From contig CM026551.1 of assembly GCA_015143295.1 (NCBI GenBank), forward strand, positions 45,000,034 through 45,064,033: 64,000 nucleotides of DNA, in the 5' to 3' direction. Source of the stretch: Tetracentron sinense. Its lineage: Eukaryota; Streptophyta; Magnoliopsida; Trochodendrales; Trochodendraceae. A model generated the notes under the pieces. It had not been told where the DNA came from. It saw only the letters and a program-made list of their open reading frames with translations, and made no database searches. The position numbers and the translations under genes are program-made. Shown in pieces: positions 35,921 to 46,744 of the stretch; the stretch's first letter is position 1; the number at the start of each line of letters is the position of its first letter.

Positions 35921-38900
35921 AATTATTTTTATCGCCTAGGCATCACCTCGCCTAGCCATGCCTAATCGCCTAGGCATTGTCTAGATGCCTTGACTACACT
36001 GTCTTATATACCGATAAATAAAATGTTTTATGATATTACACAGGCTGGGAATAAGGGAGATAATTATTCATATAAATAGAAACCTTAGGGACTTCATTTT
36101 TTTGTTTAAGAATCCTCAAGTCTATTAGCCTTGCAAACAGCGTAAGAGAAAGCAATAAATAGTTGCCCTAATAGTGTGTTATGAATCTCCTCTTGGTTGT
36201 GTAGAATTTGTGTACTTGGGCATCTAAAGATGTCAAGGGGATGCTTATAACTAATTGTTTGTTTACCTTGATCATATTACAATGGATTTCAAGCTAAATG
36301 ATTTCTTATTGCATGTTATCGACAAGGTAATGGAAAGTAGTGCAATATTGTCTAACCACACAAAAACAAAAAAGAAAAAAAAGATGGTGGTGCATTTCTA
36401 AAGATGGAAAAGACTTAACTACTCATTACTTGATTCCATTCCTAATGCAGGTCAGCCCAAGAGGCACCTTCTTACAACAGGATGGAGTGTGTTTGTGAGT
36501 GCAAAAAGACTTATTGCCGGAGATTCTGTACTTTTCATTTGGTAGGCTCTTAGGCTAATTCCCCCTTATTAATCACCTCTAGTTTCTTCTTCACACTGGA
36601 GTATTTGCACCAGGACAGAATCATGGGTTGGAGCGGCGTCCTTCCTGTGATATGCACATGTGGGGGAGATTGGAACCCAAAAACTGACCTGATTGCGTGA
36701 TCCTAAACTATCTGATTATACAATGTCTTGGATGGTCGGCAATATATAGCCAAAGTAGGGAAACAATTATGATTTTAAGCAACCAATGAGGTTGACTTTT
36801 AAGCTAGGATATCTCCTTTTGGGGTCAGTTAAGTGGTGATTCCCTCTCCATGCATATGAGTGTGTATGGTACAACTTGGAGGGCAGCTTCTTCCAATCCT
36901 CCCATCTTGAGTCCCTAATTTATGCCCAATGTGGATTGACAATCAATCTTATGATATAGTTGTTGCCATTCATGCTAAAGTATTATTTCTTCCATCAGGA
37001 ATGAAAAGAATCAATTACTCCTGGGAATCCGGCGTGCTAATCGGCCTCAAACAGTGATGCCTTCATCGGTTTTATCAAGCGATAGCATGCACATTGGGCT
37101 CCTTGCTGCTGCGGCTCATGCAGCTGCCACAAACAGCCGCTTCACCATATTTTATAACCCAAGGTAGACTTCTGTGAAAGTGGGAGAAACTGAAAATTTT
37201 AAAGTAATCTACAGCTTGTTCATTTGTGTTACCTTGTTTTCAGAGCTAGCCCATCAGAATTTGTCATACCTCTGGCCAAGTATGCTAAAGCAGTCTATCA
37301 TACCCGTGTTTCTGTTGGCATGCGCTTTCGTATGCTGTTTGAGACGGAAGAGTCGAGTGTCCGTCGGTAGGTTTCCAACCTCACTGAGTGAACTTTTCTA
37401 TGCTTACTATGATTATCGCCCTTTCTGTTTTTTAAATTTGTTGTATTCTATTTTCTGCATGAGGGAATATATACTCTTCTGGTGGAGGTAGACACTTCAT
37501 GCAGGGGATCAGAGTGGATAGTGTGGAATGCAAGACCTAAGGGCCCACCTGTGAAATTTCCTAGGCCGCCTTATATTGACTCAATTCCATGATTATAAAC
37601 ACTTGATCTGTCACTTTCTTTTGTTTGCTCTCAGAAAATGTTAAAAACAATCTGGAGAACACCTGTGTGCAAGATCCATGCTTTTGTCTATTTCATTTTT
37701 TCCATACAAGTGAGGAACTCATTAGATGGGAAACAGAGAGCAAGTTTAGGGAACTCTACGGAGTGACAATGCATGTGCCGTCTTGTTGGTCAAAGGCGCA
37801 TGTAGTTAATCATCGTGCATAAACGATTTCTTTCTGGTTCAGGTGGGTTTTTGACATAAGACCTTTCCAACATGGGACAATGGGATGGTGGGTCCCTGCA
37901 TGTTTCGCTTTTATGGCTAGGCAATTAGTAAACTGCTCTTCCAGTCTATAGGCATGAATCTTAGATATCCTTTTATCATTTGTAATTCCATATCCACCTA
38001 ATGCCTTCATGAAATGTTGTACTATGTTTCTCTTTGCTTTTCAGTAAGTTTTATTTTTTCTTTTCTGTTTTGTTTTACTATAAATTTTGCTTATAAATGT
38101 TACGAGTAAATACTTATTCATCAGAAAATAATGTTTGTGTCCAGGTACATGGGCACGATAACTGGCATATGTGACTTAGATCCTGTTCGTTGGGCAAACT
38201 CACATTGGCGTTCAGTGAAGGTTCGTTGAGGCCATTAGTGATTTGCTGATAAAAAAGTTTATCTGTTAGTGTAATATTTCCTATGGAGATGTTGCTTGAA
38301 TTCTTCTCCACTTTTAAGGCAGGGGGGAAATTTTTGAAGCACATTCTCAAAAGATATGCCTCTCTTAATGCAGGTCGGTTGGGATGAGTCCACGGCTGGG
38401 GAAAGGCAGCCAAGAGTGTCCCTGTGGGAGATTGAACCATTGACAACATTCCCGATGTATCCATCCCCATTCCCTCTCCGACTTAAGCGACCATGGACGC
38501 CAGGATTACCTTCTTTCCATGGTATGATTGTTTCTACAATTCTACTTCTTCAAAGCTGGAAAAGACAACTGTTTTCTTCTCGATTACATCTCAATTTGCA
38601 ACTCCTAAATTGTTTCTTAATCTGTCTCTTTTATTTCATTCAGGCATCAAAGATGATGATCTGGGCATTAATTCTCCACTCATGTGGCTTCGAGGAGATG
38701 GTGGAGACCGAGGAATTCAATCTCCACATTTCCAAGGAATTGGGGTTTCACCCTGGATGCAACCAAGGCTCGATGCTTCGATGCTTGGTCTGCAACCCGA
38801 CATGTATCAAGCAATGGCTGCTGCCGCGCTTCAGGGAATGAGGACCATAGATGCTTCAAATCACGCACCTCCATCCCTTCTGCAATTCCAGCAATCCCAA

Positions 38901-39244
38901 AATGTCCCAAACAGTTCTGCTTCTTTAATGCAAAGGCAGATGTTGCAACCGTCTCAACCTCATCATGAGTTTCTTCAAAGCATTCAAGAAATCCAGCCCC
39001 AGTCCCAGTCCCAGTCCCAGTCCCAGGCCCAGGCCCAGGCCCAGGCCCAGGCCCAGGCCCAGGCCCAGGCCCAGGCCCAGGCCCAGGCCCAGGCCCAGGC
39101 TCAGGCGCACGCTCAAGCTCAAGCTCAAGCTCAAGCTCAAGCTCAAGCTCAAGCTCAGGCTCAGGCTCAGGCTCAGCTTCTTCAGCAACAATTGCAGCAT
39201 CGCCACCCATTTAATGATCAACGGCAGCAGCAACAACAACAACA

Positions 39245-39283
<39 letters not shown>

Positions 39284-39332
39284 GCAGCTGCAACAACAAC
39301 AGCAGCTACAACAACAACAACAGCAGCTGCAA

Positions 39333-39375
<43 letters not shown>

Positions 39376-42115
39376 TGCAACAACAGCAACAACAACAGCA
39401 GCACCAACAACAGCAGCAGCAACAGCAGCAATTGTCCGGTCAACATCAGATCCCAAACATTGTCTCTGCGCTGTCTCAGCTTGCATCAGCCTCTCAGAGT
39501 CAGTCTCAGTCTCCATCTATGAGGACTATCTCTTCACTGTGCCAGCAGCAGAACTTCCCAGACTCCAATGGAAATCCAGTAACCACTTCTGGTGTTTCTC
39601 CCCTGCATAGTCTGTTGGGTTCATTCTCTCAGGAGGAAACATCAAACATATTTAACTTGCCTAGAACCAACCCTCTAATCCCTTCTGCTGCTTGGTTTCC
39701 CAAGAGAGTTGCAGTTGAACCCCTACATCCTTCTGGAGCAGCTCAGTGTGTTCTGCCCCAAGTGGAACAGTTGGGACCACCACAGACAAGTGTCTCTCAA
39801 CATTCTATTTCATTGCCGCCGTTTCCTGGTAGGGAGTGCTCGGTGGACCAAGAAGGTAGCACGGATCCCCAAAGCCATCTTCTGTTTGGGGTTAATATAG
39901 ACTCCTCATCGCTTCTACTGCAGAATGGGATGCCAAGCCTCAGAGATGTTGGCAGTGAGGGTGATTCAACGACTATGCCTTTTGCTGCTTCTAATTTTAT
40001 GAGTACTACAGGCACTGATTTCTCACTGAATCCAGCCATGACAACTTCTAGTTGCATAGATGAATCGGGTTTCCTGCAGTCTCCAGAAAATGTGGGCCAA
40101 GTAAACCCACAAAACAGAGCTTTTGTGAAGGTGAATAGTTTTATCACTATATTTTTCAAGCATTCCTTTTGGTTCATTTTTGAAGCTACTGTTTGCTTCT
40201 TTTTGAAAAATATCCTCGCCACTCGTGCAGTCATGTTATGAGCATGACGTGCTTGCAGGGTTCCACCTAAAGATATCCCTTTGGAAAAATTAGACCACAT
40301 CGTGTTTAGACATTTTTTTCCTCTCATGGATTGTCATTTTTGGTTTTGAGAAAACATTACGATTGATTGGGCTTCGATCATCCCAGGTTGGTTTTTGGCT
40401 TTGAAGGTACCATTGGACTTCTTTGTCGGTCGAATATATTTTGTTGATCCAATCTATGGCTACCCACTGTCTTGGTTTTATTGTCAAGTGTTTTTTTGGT
40501 TATAGAAAGGAATAAATTAGGGGGCTAATTTAGATTTTAAAAATTTTAAAATCATAAATTTTCTCATGTCAAGTGTGATTTGTGATGGGATTTTACGTAT
40601 ACTCTTTCCCTTCTCTTCTGATTTTTCTGTTGGCCGGAGACGTGGATAATTTTGTCTTGATTTTAATTTGAAGTGTGTAATCTGTAAGTGCCTTTTACAC
40701 TGGTTTCTTGGTTTGATTTGAATATGGCAACTATGGACAGGTTCACAAGTCAGGGTACTTTGGGAGGTCACTGGATCTCACCAGGTTCAGCAGCTATCAA
40801 GAGCTGCGCAGTGAGCTTGCTCGCATGTTTGGCCTGGAAGGCCAGTTGGAGGACCCTTTGAGATCAGGCTGGCAGCTTGTATTCGTTGACCGGGAGAATG
40901 ATGTTCTTCTCCTCGGCGATGATCCCTGGCAGTAAGTCCCTGAACTTTTTTCCAGCACCAATATATTACTTCTGTCAAAATCTGCTGTATTGCATGCATG
41001 TGTCGAAATGGTAACTAGAGAAACTACTCTCAGAGCCAACACTAAGCTCCATCTGCTCATTTGCTTCACTTTCTTCGTTGCACCAAAACATTTGAGCATC
41101 TGAAAGAGTGAATAAGTGTTTGGTATGCCCATCTCATGATCATGGTTTTTGGGCCATGGAGATCTCCTATCGGAGGCTCACTATATCAATGGATCAAATT
41201 ATTACCACTTCAAAATTACTACCATCTGTACGTACATTTGCTATGGTTTTCATTTGTTTTACTTGTGTGGAAGCCATGACGCATACGAACCAGTTCTTTA
41301 TGAAGAATCATAAAGAACTCTTCTACAGTTATAATAATAGATGGGGTGTGCATGACACTTGAACTAATCCATCTTGACCTTATAAATGTATGGCACCTTT
41401 GGTGTACAGCTGCCCATGATTCACATGGGTTCCTGACCATTTTATCTACAATTATCATCTGCAATCATGAGAACAACGAATAGTTTATGGGAAATGACGA
41501 AAACACAGTTCTGAAGGCTTGGATTGTCCTATTGGCTTTACTTTTGCGCTCTGACCAATCTAATGTAGCCTAGCATTTGACCAGTCTAGTTAACACATTC
41601 ACAACCACATAAATTAGGAAAGAAGTCTGCAGACATACAAGTTTATTTACCTATTCTCATCGGTTGTCAAAAAAAAAGGCCCAATGCTCTGTACTGTTAA
41701 TTAATTTTGAGCAGTTAGACATTACTGTTTTTGAATTTTTGGTAATGTTTCTTTACTAATTGATATAAGATGTTTATCTTTCTCGGCTCGGATTCTGATA
41801 TTCTGGAAATGCTTGGGCTATTCTTTATAATCATATATCATTCTCCTTTACTTTTAAAGTATTTAATGGCACATGGTTCTCTAGGGATATATTTATGATT
41901 CTTTAAATTCCAGGGAGTTTGTGAACAATGTGTGGTGCATAAAGATACTATCGCCGCAAGAAGTGCTACAGATGATGGGCAAAGAAGGTCTCGAGCTTCT
42001 CAACTCTGTCCCATTCCAGAGGCTCTCCAATAGCAGCTGTGACGACTATGTAAGCCGCCAGGACTCTAGAAATATGAGCTCTGGGATAACATCTGTGGGG
42101 TCTCTCGAATACTGA
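30879..42115 (+). CDS. ARF6: Auxin response factor, ARF6/ARF8 class
   Basis: Activating-type ARF: binds auxin response elements in the nucleus and recruits Aux/IAA repressors. Exons: 30879-30921, 31388-31500, 32343-32441, 32527-32583, 32667-32822, 32936-33020, 36451-36541, 36999-37163, 37244-37366, 38145-38220, 38374-38521, 38644-40130, 40741-40931, 41914-42115. All introns are GT-AG. The 3036-bp CDS has no internal stop and gives 1011 residues, longer than Arabidopsis ARF6 (about 935) because of Gln repeats. The start [15 protein letters not shown] is ARF6-like. Domains: B3 about 127-228, with predicted DNA contacts His139, Arg184 and Arg189 (by analogy with ARF1); auxin-response domain about 254-336; Gln-rich middle region 386-881; PB1 about 882-975, with Lys884 and acidic motif [14 protein letters not shown]. 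Exon 13 carries a miR167 site, so post-transcriptional control is likely. ARF8 is the alternative name; the N-terminus and long poly-Gln favour ARF6. Confidence 0.95.
34011..34672. mobile_element. hAT-like non-autonomous element in ARF intron 6
   Basis: TAGGGTGATATCGAGCC at the left and ...GTTAATCAGCCCTA at the right form imperfect inverted ends. TCCATAAG at 34003-34010 and 34673-34680 is a perfect 8-bp duplication, the length expected for hAT elements. Next to the ends lie inverted CGAGCT-rich stretches and a CGAGC repeat (34022-34046). The 662-bp body has no transposase. Confidence 0.85.
35297..36001. mobile_element. hAT-like MITE in ARF intron 6
   Basis: Inverted ends CAGTGTAGTCAAG / CTTGACTACACTG and sub-terminal CGCCTAGGC-rich motifs enclose a 705-bp AT-rich body. 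TCTTATAT at 35289-35296 and 36002-36009 is a perfect 8-bp duplication. A long (AT)n run lies at 35888-35916. No coding capacity. Confidence 0.88.
38994..39176 (+). repeat. Coding (Gln-Pro/Ser/Ala)n hexanucleotide array in ARF exon 12
   Basis: Residues about 503-563 alternate Gln with Pro, Ser, then Ala. At DNA level there are successive hexamer blocks: CAGTCC, then CAGGCC (the longest), then CAAGCT, then CAGGCT. Distinct blocks suggest stepwise local expansion. The array stays in frame. Overlapping Pro-Arg or Gly-Pro frames are shadows. Confidence 0.95.
39225..39431 (+). repeat. Coding CAG/CAA poly-glutamine tract in ARF exon 12
   Basis: Residues about 580-648, 69 codons, are nearly all Gln with a few Leu and one His. 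The longest pure run is about 21 Gln. Codons are a CAG/CAA mixture, which tends to be less prone to slippage than pure CAG. Gln-rich middle regions mark activator ARFs (ARF5, 6, 7, 8, 19). Confidence 0.95.
40860..40880 (+). promoter_or_regulatory. miR167 target site in ARF exon 13
   Basis: The 21 bases from the last base of the Leu921 codon to the second base of Val928 contain AGATCAGGCTGGCAGCTTG. This is the arrangement known for ARF6 and ARF8 mRNAs. Pairing with miR167 as remembered leaves mismatches only at the two ends and at miRNA position 14, so the central cleavage region pairs fully. It encodes RSGWQL at the start of the PB1 domain. Confidence 0.92.
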
Positions 42116-43346
42116 AGGAAAGCTAGTGACAATTGGAAAAGAGAAATGGAAAGAAATTTGCTCAGACGAGGTTTTGGCAGTTACGGCGCTGTTCCCCTCC
42201 TGTAATATTAGCATTCTTCCTACCCTTCAGAGGTTGGGAAATAGTGCCCAAGTAAGTCTCAGTTAAAGCCTATATAAGCTAATTACTGTAATTACAATAT
42301 GATAACCCTCTCATCGAAATACATACAACACGAATTTATTAGTAGACTGCTGGTTGTGAAGATTTTGATTATCTTGCATTGTTATTATGATGTACTGAAA
42401 AGTTTTCAGGAAGGCCCATAAGGAGTATCTGTGCTTGAGGTAATTTCTTGAACTTGTACCAGAAAATGATTTTTTTCTTGTGAACTTATATGAGTGGTCC
42501 CAACTGCGATTTGTGCATTAGATTTTGGCAGGATACACCAGGTTTGACCTAAATTGTGTGGACACCCAACCTTTGAATTTGGAAGACTCTTAATGGCATG
42601 TGATGGGGTCTCCCTCTGATAGCAAGATGTGGTAGTAGCTCTTTCCACTTTCTTCATTGTCATTAATGTGAAAATGGCCTCTGCATTTCTAGGTTTTAGT
42701 TTGAGACACAGACCTCAACCCACCTTTAGTTATGACCCATCGATTTCCCGGGCTGTCCGAATGTCAAGAATTATGTCAGTCTCTATCTGCTCTGACTCTT
42801 TTTTTTTTTCCCGATTAAAGTAACTTTTCTGCTGTTTGTCCATACCCATCTCATTTTGTGGCTGTTTTACTTTTTATTCTCCTTTCAAACCTCGTGGTCC
42901 CAATTGCGGTTGGCAATTTCCGATCCAACCTGTTCAAGCTTTCCCAACTTTTCGTGGGTTCAGTTTGAGGTTTTGGACTTGTGGCTGTGGTTCAGGTTAG
43001 TGGTTGTTTTCTGTCAACTTGTTTATAATTGGGTCGGGTTTGGAATATGCTTCATTAACCTGACATAATATACATAATTAAAAATGCTTTGTATTTAATT
43101 AGTGATAAGTAGAGATAAATTTTTTTAGCTGAAGACATTTTTCTTATAGTTACGGTTAGTAAATGGGAAGTGGGCACGCGCGGAGCCACATGGGGCCAGG
43201 GAGGGGGGAGGGGGCTTCAACCACCCTCCCCAACTCTTTTGAAAAAAAACAAATATTATGTATTGTATCAGCTAGGGGTAGCCTGGAGTAGGGGCGGTGG
43301 AGCTGCTAAAGTCCCCTAGGGAAGTTTTGAGGGAAAAGAAAGCTAA
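42116..43346 (+). other. 3' UTR and downstream flank of the ARF gene
   Basis: The stop is TGA at 42113-42115. No perfect AATAAA was seen in the first 300 bases; near-matches in AT-rich sequence at 42275-42400 could serve, as is usual in plants. Farther right there is a T-run (42799-42810) and no gene. Confidence 0.45.
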
Positions 43347-44057
43347 GGGGCCGTTTGGATACACTTCCATTTTTCTGTTTTTATTTTTTGTTTTTAAAAA
43401 TTGGAAACGACTTTTTGTTTTCAATTTTTCCAAGTAGGAAATACATTTGGTAGTATTGGTATTACTAATTGTTACTAATTTTTAGAAAAGAAAAATAAAA
43501 AAACGCATTTGATAAATATGATTAAATAATTTCAATTCATGGTGGTGGTAGTGGTGAGTGGTGGCCGTGGGTGTGGTGTGGTGGTGAGTGGCTGTGGTAG
43601 TGGTGGTGGTGGGGTAGTCGTAGTATTTGTGGTGGCGGTGGTGGGTGATGGGTTTTGGTGGGTGGTGAGTAGTGGTGGTGGTGGAGGTGGTGGTGGGTGG
43701 TGAGTAGTGTAGTGGTGGTGGTAGTGGTAGTGGTGGTGGTAGTATTGTGGTGTTGGTGTGGTGGTTGTATTGTGGTGGTGGTGGTGGTGGAGGGGTGGTG
43801 GGTGGTGAGTAGTGGTGGTGCGGTGGCGTTGGTGGTAGTATTATGGTGGTGGTGGTGGTGGTGGTAGTATTGTGGTGGTGGGTGGTGGGTGGCGGTGGGT
43901 GGTGATGGTGGGGTTCGGTCCATTTTTGTTTTTTGTTTTCAAAAACAGAAGTAGTTGAAAATTTTTGTTATATTTTTAAAAACCAGATACATGTTTTGTG
44001 TGAAAAATTTCAATTTTTGTTTTTTAAACAGAATACGGAAGTGTAATCAAACGGGCC
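43347..44057. mobile_element. Tourist-like MITE with an internal GGT-rich array
   Basis: Left end GGGGCCGTTTGGATACACTT and right end GGAAGTGTAATCAAACGGGCC are inverted repeats, followed inwards by TTTTTGTTTTT-type tracts on both sides. Flanking TAA (43344-43346) and TTA (44058-44060) resemble a TWA duplication but are not identical. Almost 400 bp of the body (43540-43920) is GGT/GTGGTA microsatellite. The His/Thr/Pro-rich ORF on its minus strand is a by-product. Confidence 0.7.
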
Positions 44058-44124
44058 TTAAGTTTATTCTTATATTACTTAATTTAAGAGGACATAGGCG
44101 GATAGATAAATCACATTGTTTATG

Positions 44125-44325
44125 AATTAGTCTAGGGATACTCCCAAAGTGAACTTCCATATATACTCCCTAATCGTAACCGTCTATCTCAATTCTTAAA
44201 TGGTTAGGATTCGAGCGGATATGGCAATATAAAAGTTAAAATAAGCCAACTGAAATCCTGGCCCTTAGTGGTTGGTTATAAACCGTTAGGATTAGGCAGT
44301 ATAATTGGGAGTACCCATAGACCGA
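44125..44325. mobile_element. MITE, second member of the 2646-2898 family
   Basis: The left end GAATTAGTCTAGGGATACTCCC and right end GGGAGTACCCATAGACCGAC correspond to the two different ends of the element at 2646-2898 in inverted order. No target duplication is visible. Confidence 0.6.
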
Positions 44326-44863
44326 CTCGGGATTTGATCCCTGGTCATCCTCGCTCTCTTTGGGAATGCATTTTTGTAGTTCTATTTTTATTTTCTCATA
44401 GCTGGATAGTATTGACTATCTTCATTTAAACTTGGTATAGAATGCTTTGCGTGCACCTTGTGGTGTTATTGTGTTCAACCGGGAAAAAAAGAATGCTTCG
44501 CGTGCATTTTTTTTTTTTATCTATGTTGATTAATATACATGTGAAAGTTTTGACACCTAAGCTGCTCGCAATTTGAAAATTATAGGCCTTTTTTTGAACA
44601 CTAGGGTGAAATATTATAATGCGGACCTTAAGTGCAGCTACTAGCTTTATATTATAATGATTGATGAGGAGTGTTAGCACAAGAAGCAGAATTTAAAAAA
44701 TTTCCAAGCTCTCACCGAGGGTGCAGCACATGTTGCTTTTTTCTTTCTTTTTCAAAAGAGGTAGTTGTGGTCTAAGCAGGTTTTGAATGTAATGGGAAAA
44801 CTGGGAACACATGTTGCAACCTGAGAGTTTAGAAGTTTATGTCTCAGGCTATCATTTCTCTGA

Positions 44864-45169
44864 GGCTCGTTCTTTTGGTGGAACTTTTAAATTAATGGTT
44901 TGAAAGAAAAGGCAAGAGTTTGGGATTAGGGGGGAGAGGGTTTATTATCCTTTCACACAAATTTATCGAGTTTAGTTTAATTTAATTAGAAGTTCCACAA
45001 GAATGTAACTTTAAAAATCCAATTTTTTTTATGAAACTTAAAAGTTTCATATTTTTGGAATATGGAACTTTTGTCCCCTATGGAAATATATAGTTCAAGA
45101 CATTAAGTAAAATTAGGCATAAAACAATGAAAGTTCTAGACTTTAAAAGATCCACAAAAAGAACGAGTC
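44864..45169. mobile_element. Tourist-like MITE, diverged copy in inverse orientation
   Basis: GGCTCGTTCTTTTGGTGGAAC at the left and TCCACAAAAAGAACGAGTC at the right match the ends of the 318-bp MITEs at 27864 and 48204, with the body reversed (compare AATTAGGCATAAAACAATGA). The flanking trinucleotides no longer match. Confidence 0.75.
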
Positions 45170-45177
45170 TTGTGGAT

Positions 45178-45323
45178 AATGCTAGCACCACTTTCTTTCA
45201 AGACTCGTTCTCTTTTTTACCGGACATAGTGTTAGTGTAGAACATGTCTCTTATTAATAGAAGACAATAACACATGTCTTTCCTTTAAAGAATGTGAGTT
45301 TAAAAGAAAATGGAGCTAGCATT
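45178..45323. mobile_element. Small MITE of about 146 bp
   Basis: AATGCTAGCACCACTTTCTTT (in parts) at 45178-45198 is an imperfect inverse of AAAGAAAATGGAGCTAGCATT at 45303-45323. The body is non-coding. Confidence 0.5.
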
Positions 45324-46212
45324 GCCCCTTCTCTTAAATTATAACTACATTGGGGAGGAGGAGGTGAAAAATGGCAAGAGGATTTTAAATGGTGGTTTTG
45401 AAGATTGCTAGCCCACTCTCCTAATTCAAAATTTTATCACTCTTTTTTTGGGCATATTACATACTATATAAATTTTAGGAGAATGCCTCAGTCTCTCTCT
45501 TCCTCACTTTATCTACATGGCTGACAAGTGTCCTTTTTTTTTTCCATTACCTTTCTAGTTTGTTATAATTAAGAAAGGAGGTGGTTTGAATGTTGAAGCT
45601 TTAACCGGCTGCTTTTTGCTACATGTTGGCTTCGTAGAGAAAAGCGAGGAAGAGAGAAACTGGGTGTAACATTTCCCTAAAATCAAAAGAGTTTGTATGG
45701 AAATGCAAGGCTTGCGAAATTCTGAGGGCTTTGGGGGGTGTAAGTTAAGGCCACTGTTCAAAGGAAGAGTAATGCTACGGTCAACTTTCTTTCTCATCAA
45801 CTTTCTCATTTTTGGACAAGAAGATAAAGAAAAAGTGATGAGACGTCTTGTTGGAAAATGCTACACTGCAACCTGGGTCTACTTTTTTACATTCCCAAGC
45901 TTCCATAATCTTGTGTCGAACCATTACTTTCATTATTTCCTTTCTTCTTCCTAGTCAGTGAGACTGCTCTTCACTTTACAATGCTCTGACAAAAGAGTAG
46001 GCGGGTGCTGCTGGAGACTCTGAAGAACTAGAGGTGGTGAATCTTGATTCAATGCACAACTTAAATGCAGACGAAGGAAAGTGAGTACTTAAGAAGTAGA
46101 TTATTACATTTCCCTAACAATGACACTGTACTAGCAAAAACTCCGAGCAATGCACAGAGCGTTGAACATAAGAAAGAAAATTTTAAACAGAAGGACTATA
46201 TACATTGTGGAG
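45324..46212. other. Spacer without recognised genes
   Basis: Short ORFs here show no domain. A further inverted pair (AATGCTACGGTCAACTTTC near 45768 and GGAAAATGCTAC near 45857) may mark another small MITE. Confidence 0.35.
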
Positions 46213-46343
46213 GTGTGCTAGCCCTACTCTCCGATATTCTCTACCCCATCAAAAACCAACACATGTTAAAGCAAGTGCAAGTGTTGGTTTTTGACTGAAA
46301 GTAAGGAAATGTGTTAGTTTTTGGCTCAGAGTAGGGAATGCTC
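46213..46343. repeat. Short foldback sequence
   Basis: TGCTAGCCCTACTCT and CAAAAACCAACAC (46216-46263) are mirrored by GTGTTAGTTTTTGGCTCAGAGT and AGGGAATGCT (46311-46340), with an extra GTGTTGGTTTTTG copy between. It looks like a small hairpin-forming MITE. Confidence 0.5.
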
Positions 46344-46744
46344 CGTAACAAATTTCATGAAGTGATTATTAGATTTGGTCTTATAATAAACGAAAATAAA
46401 CGTGCATATAATTAATTTTATGATATTAAAAAATTATAATATGTTTTTATGTGGATTACTCATTACTTTTTGAGATAGATACAATATATTGTGAGAAACT
46501 AATAGTATCGAAGTTCTTTTTTTGATATAAAATATATGAAAAATATGAATGTAATTTTAGAAATTAAAATATTGATCAGAATTGATAATATTGAAATTAT
46601 TTTGTCTCAATCTCAATATTTGAAAGAATACTTAAAAGTATAATTATTTTGATATCGAACCTACTTCTACACCTTATGATACTAATATAAAACTGGTTAA
46701 GAATGATGATAGATTTATTTCAAACTAAGTATGCAAGTCAGATT

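Larger units (their letters stand above)
33021..36450 (+). other. Intron 6 of the ARF gene, 3.4 kb
   Basis: The donor GTGAGT follows the split Gly codon after HIFR and the acceptor ATGCAG precedes GTCAGCCC. It splits the B3 domain and is the longest intron of the gene. Two hAT-like insertions (34011-34672 and 35297-36001) make up about 1.37 kb of it. Confidence 0.9.

Noticed and set aside
38493..38643. N-terminal extension of the large exon 12 ORF
   Set aside because: The bases 38522-38643 are intron 11 (GT at 38522, CAG before 38644). Exon 11 joins in frame to exon 12 and restores the conserved ARF sequence.
38680..39522. Long ORFs in other frames over the ARF repeat tracts (Pro-Arg, Leu-Gly, Ala-Val or Asn-Ser repeats)
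   Set aside because: They are shadows of the CAG/CAA and CAGGCC arrays. The frame joined to the other ARF exons is the Gln frame.
43537..43923. Minus-strand 128-codon His/Thr/Pro-rich ORF
   Set aside because: It is a translation of the GGT microsatellite inside a MITE.
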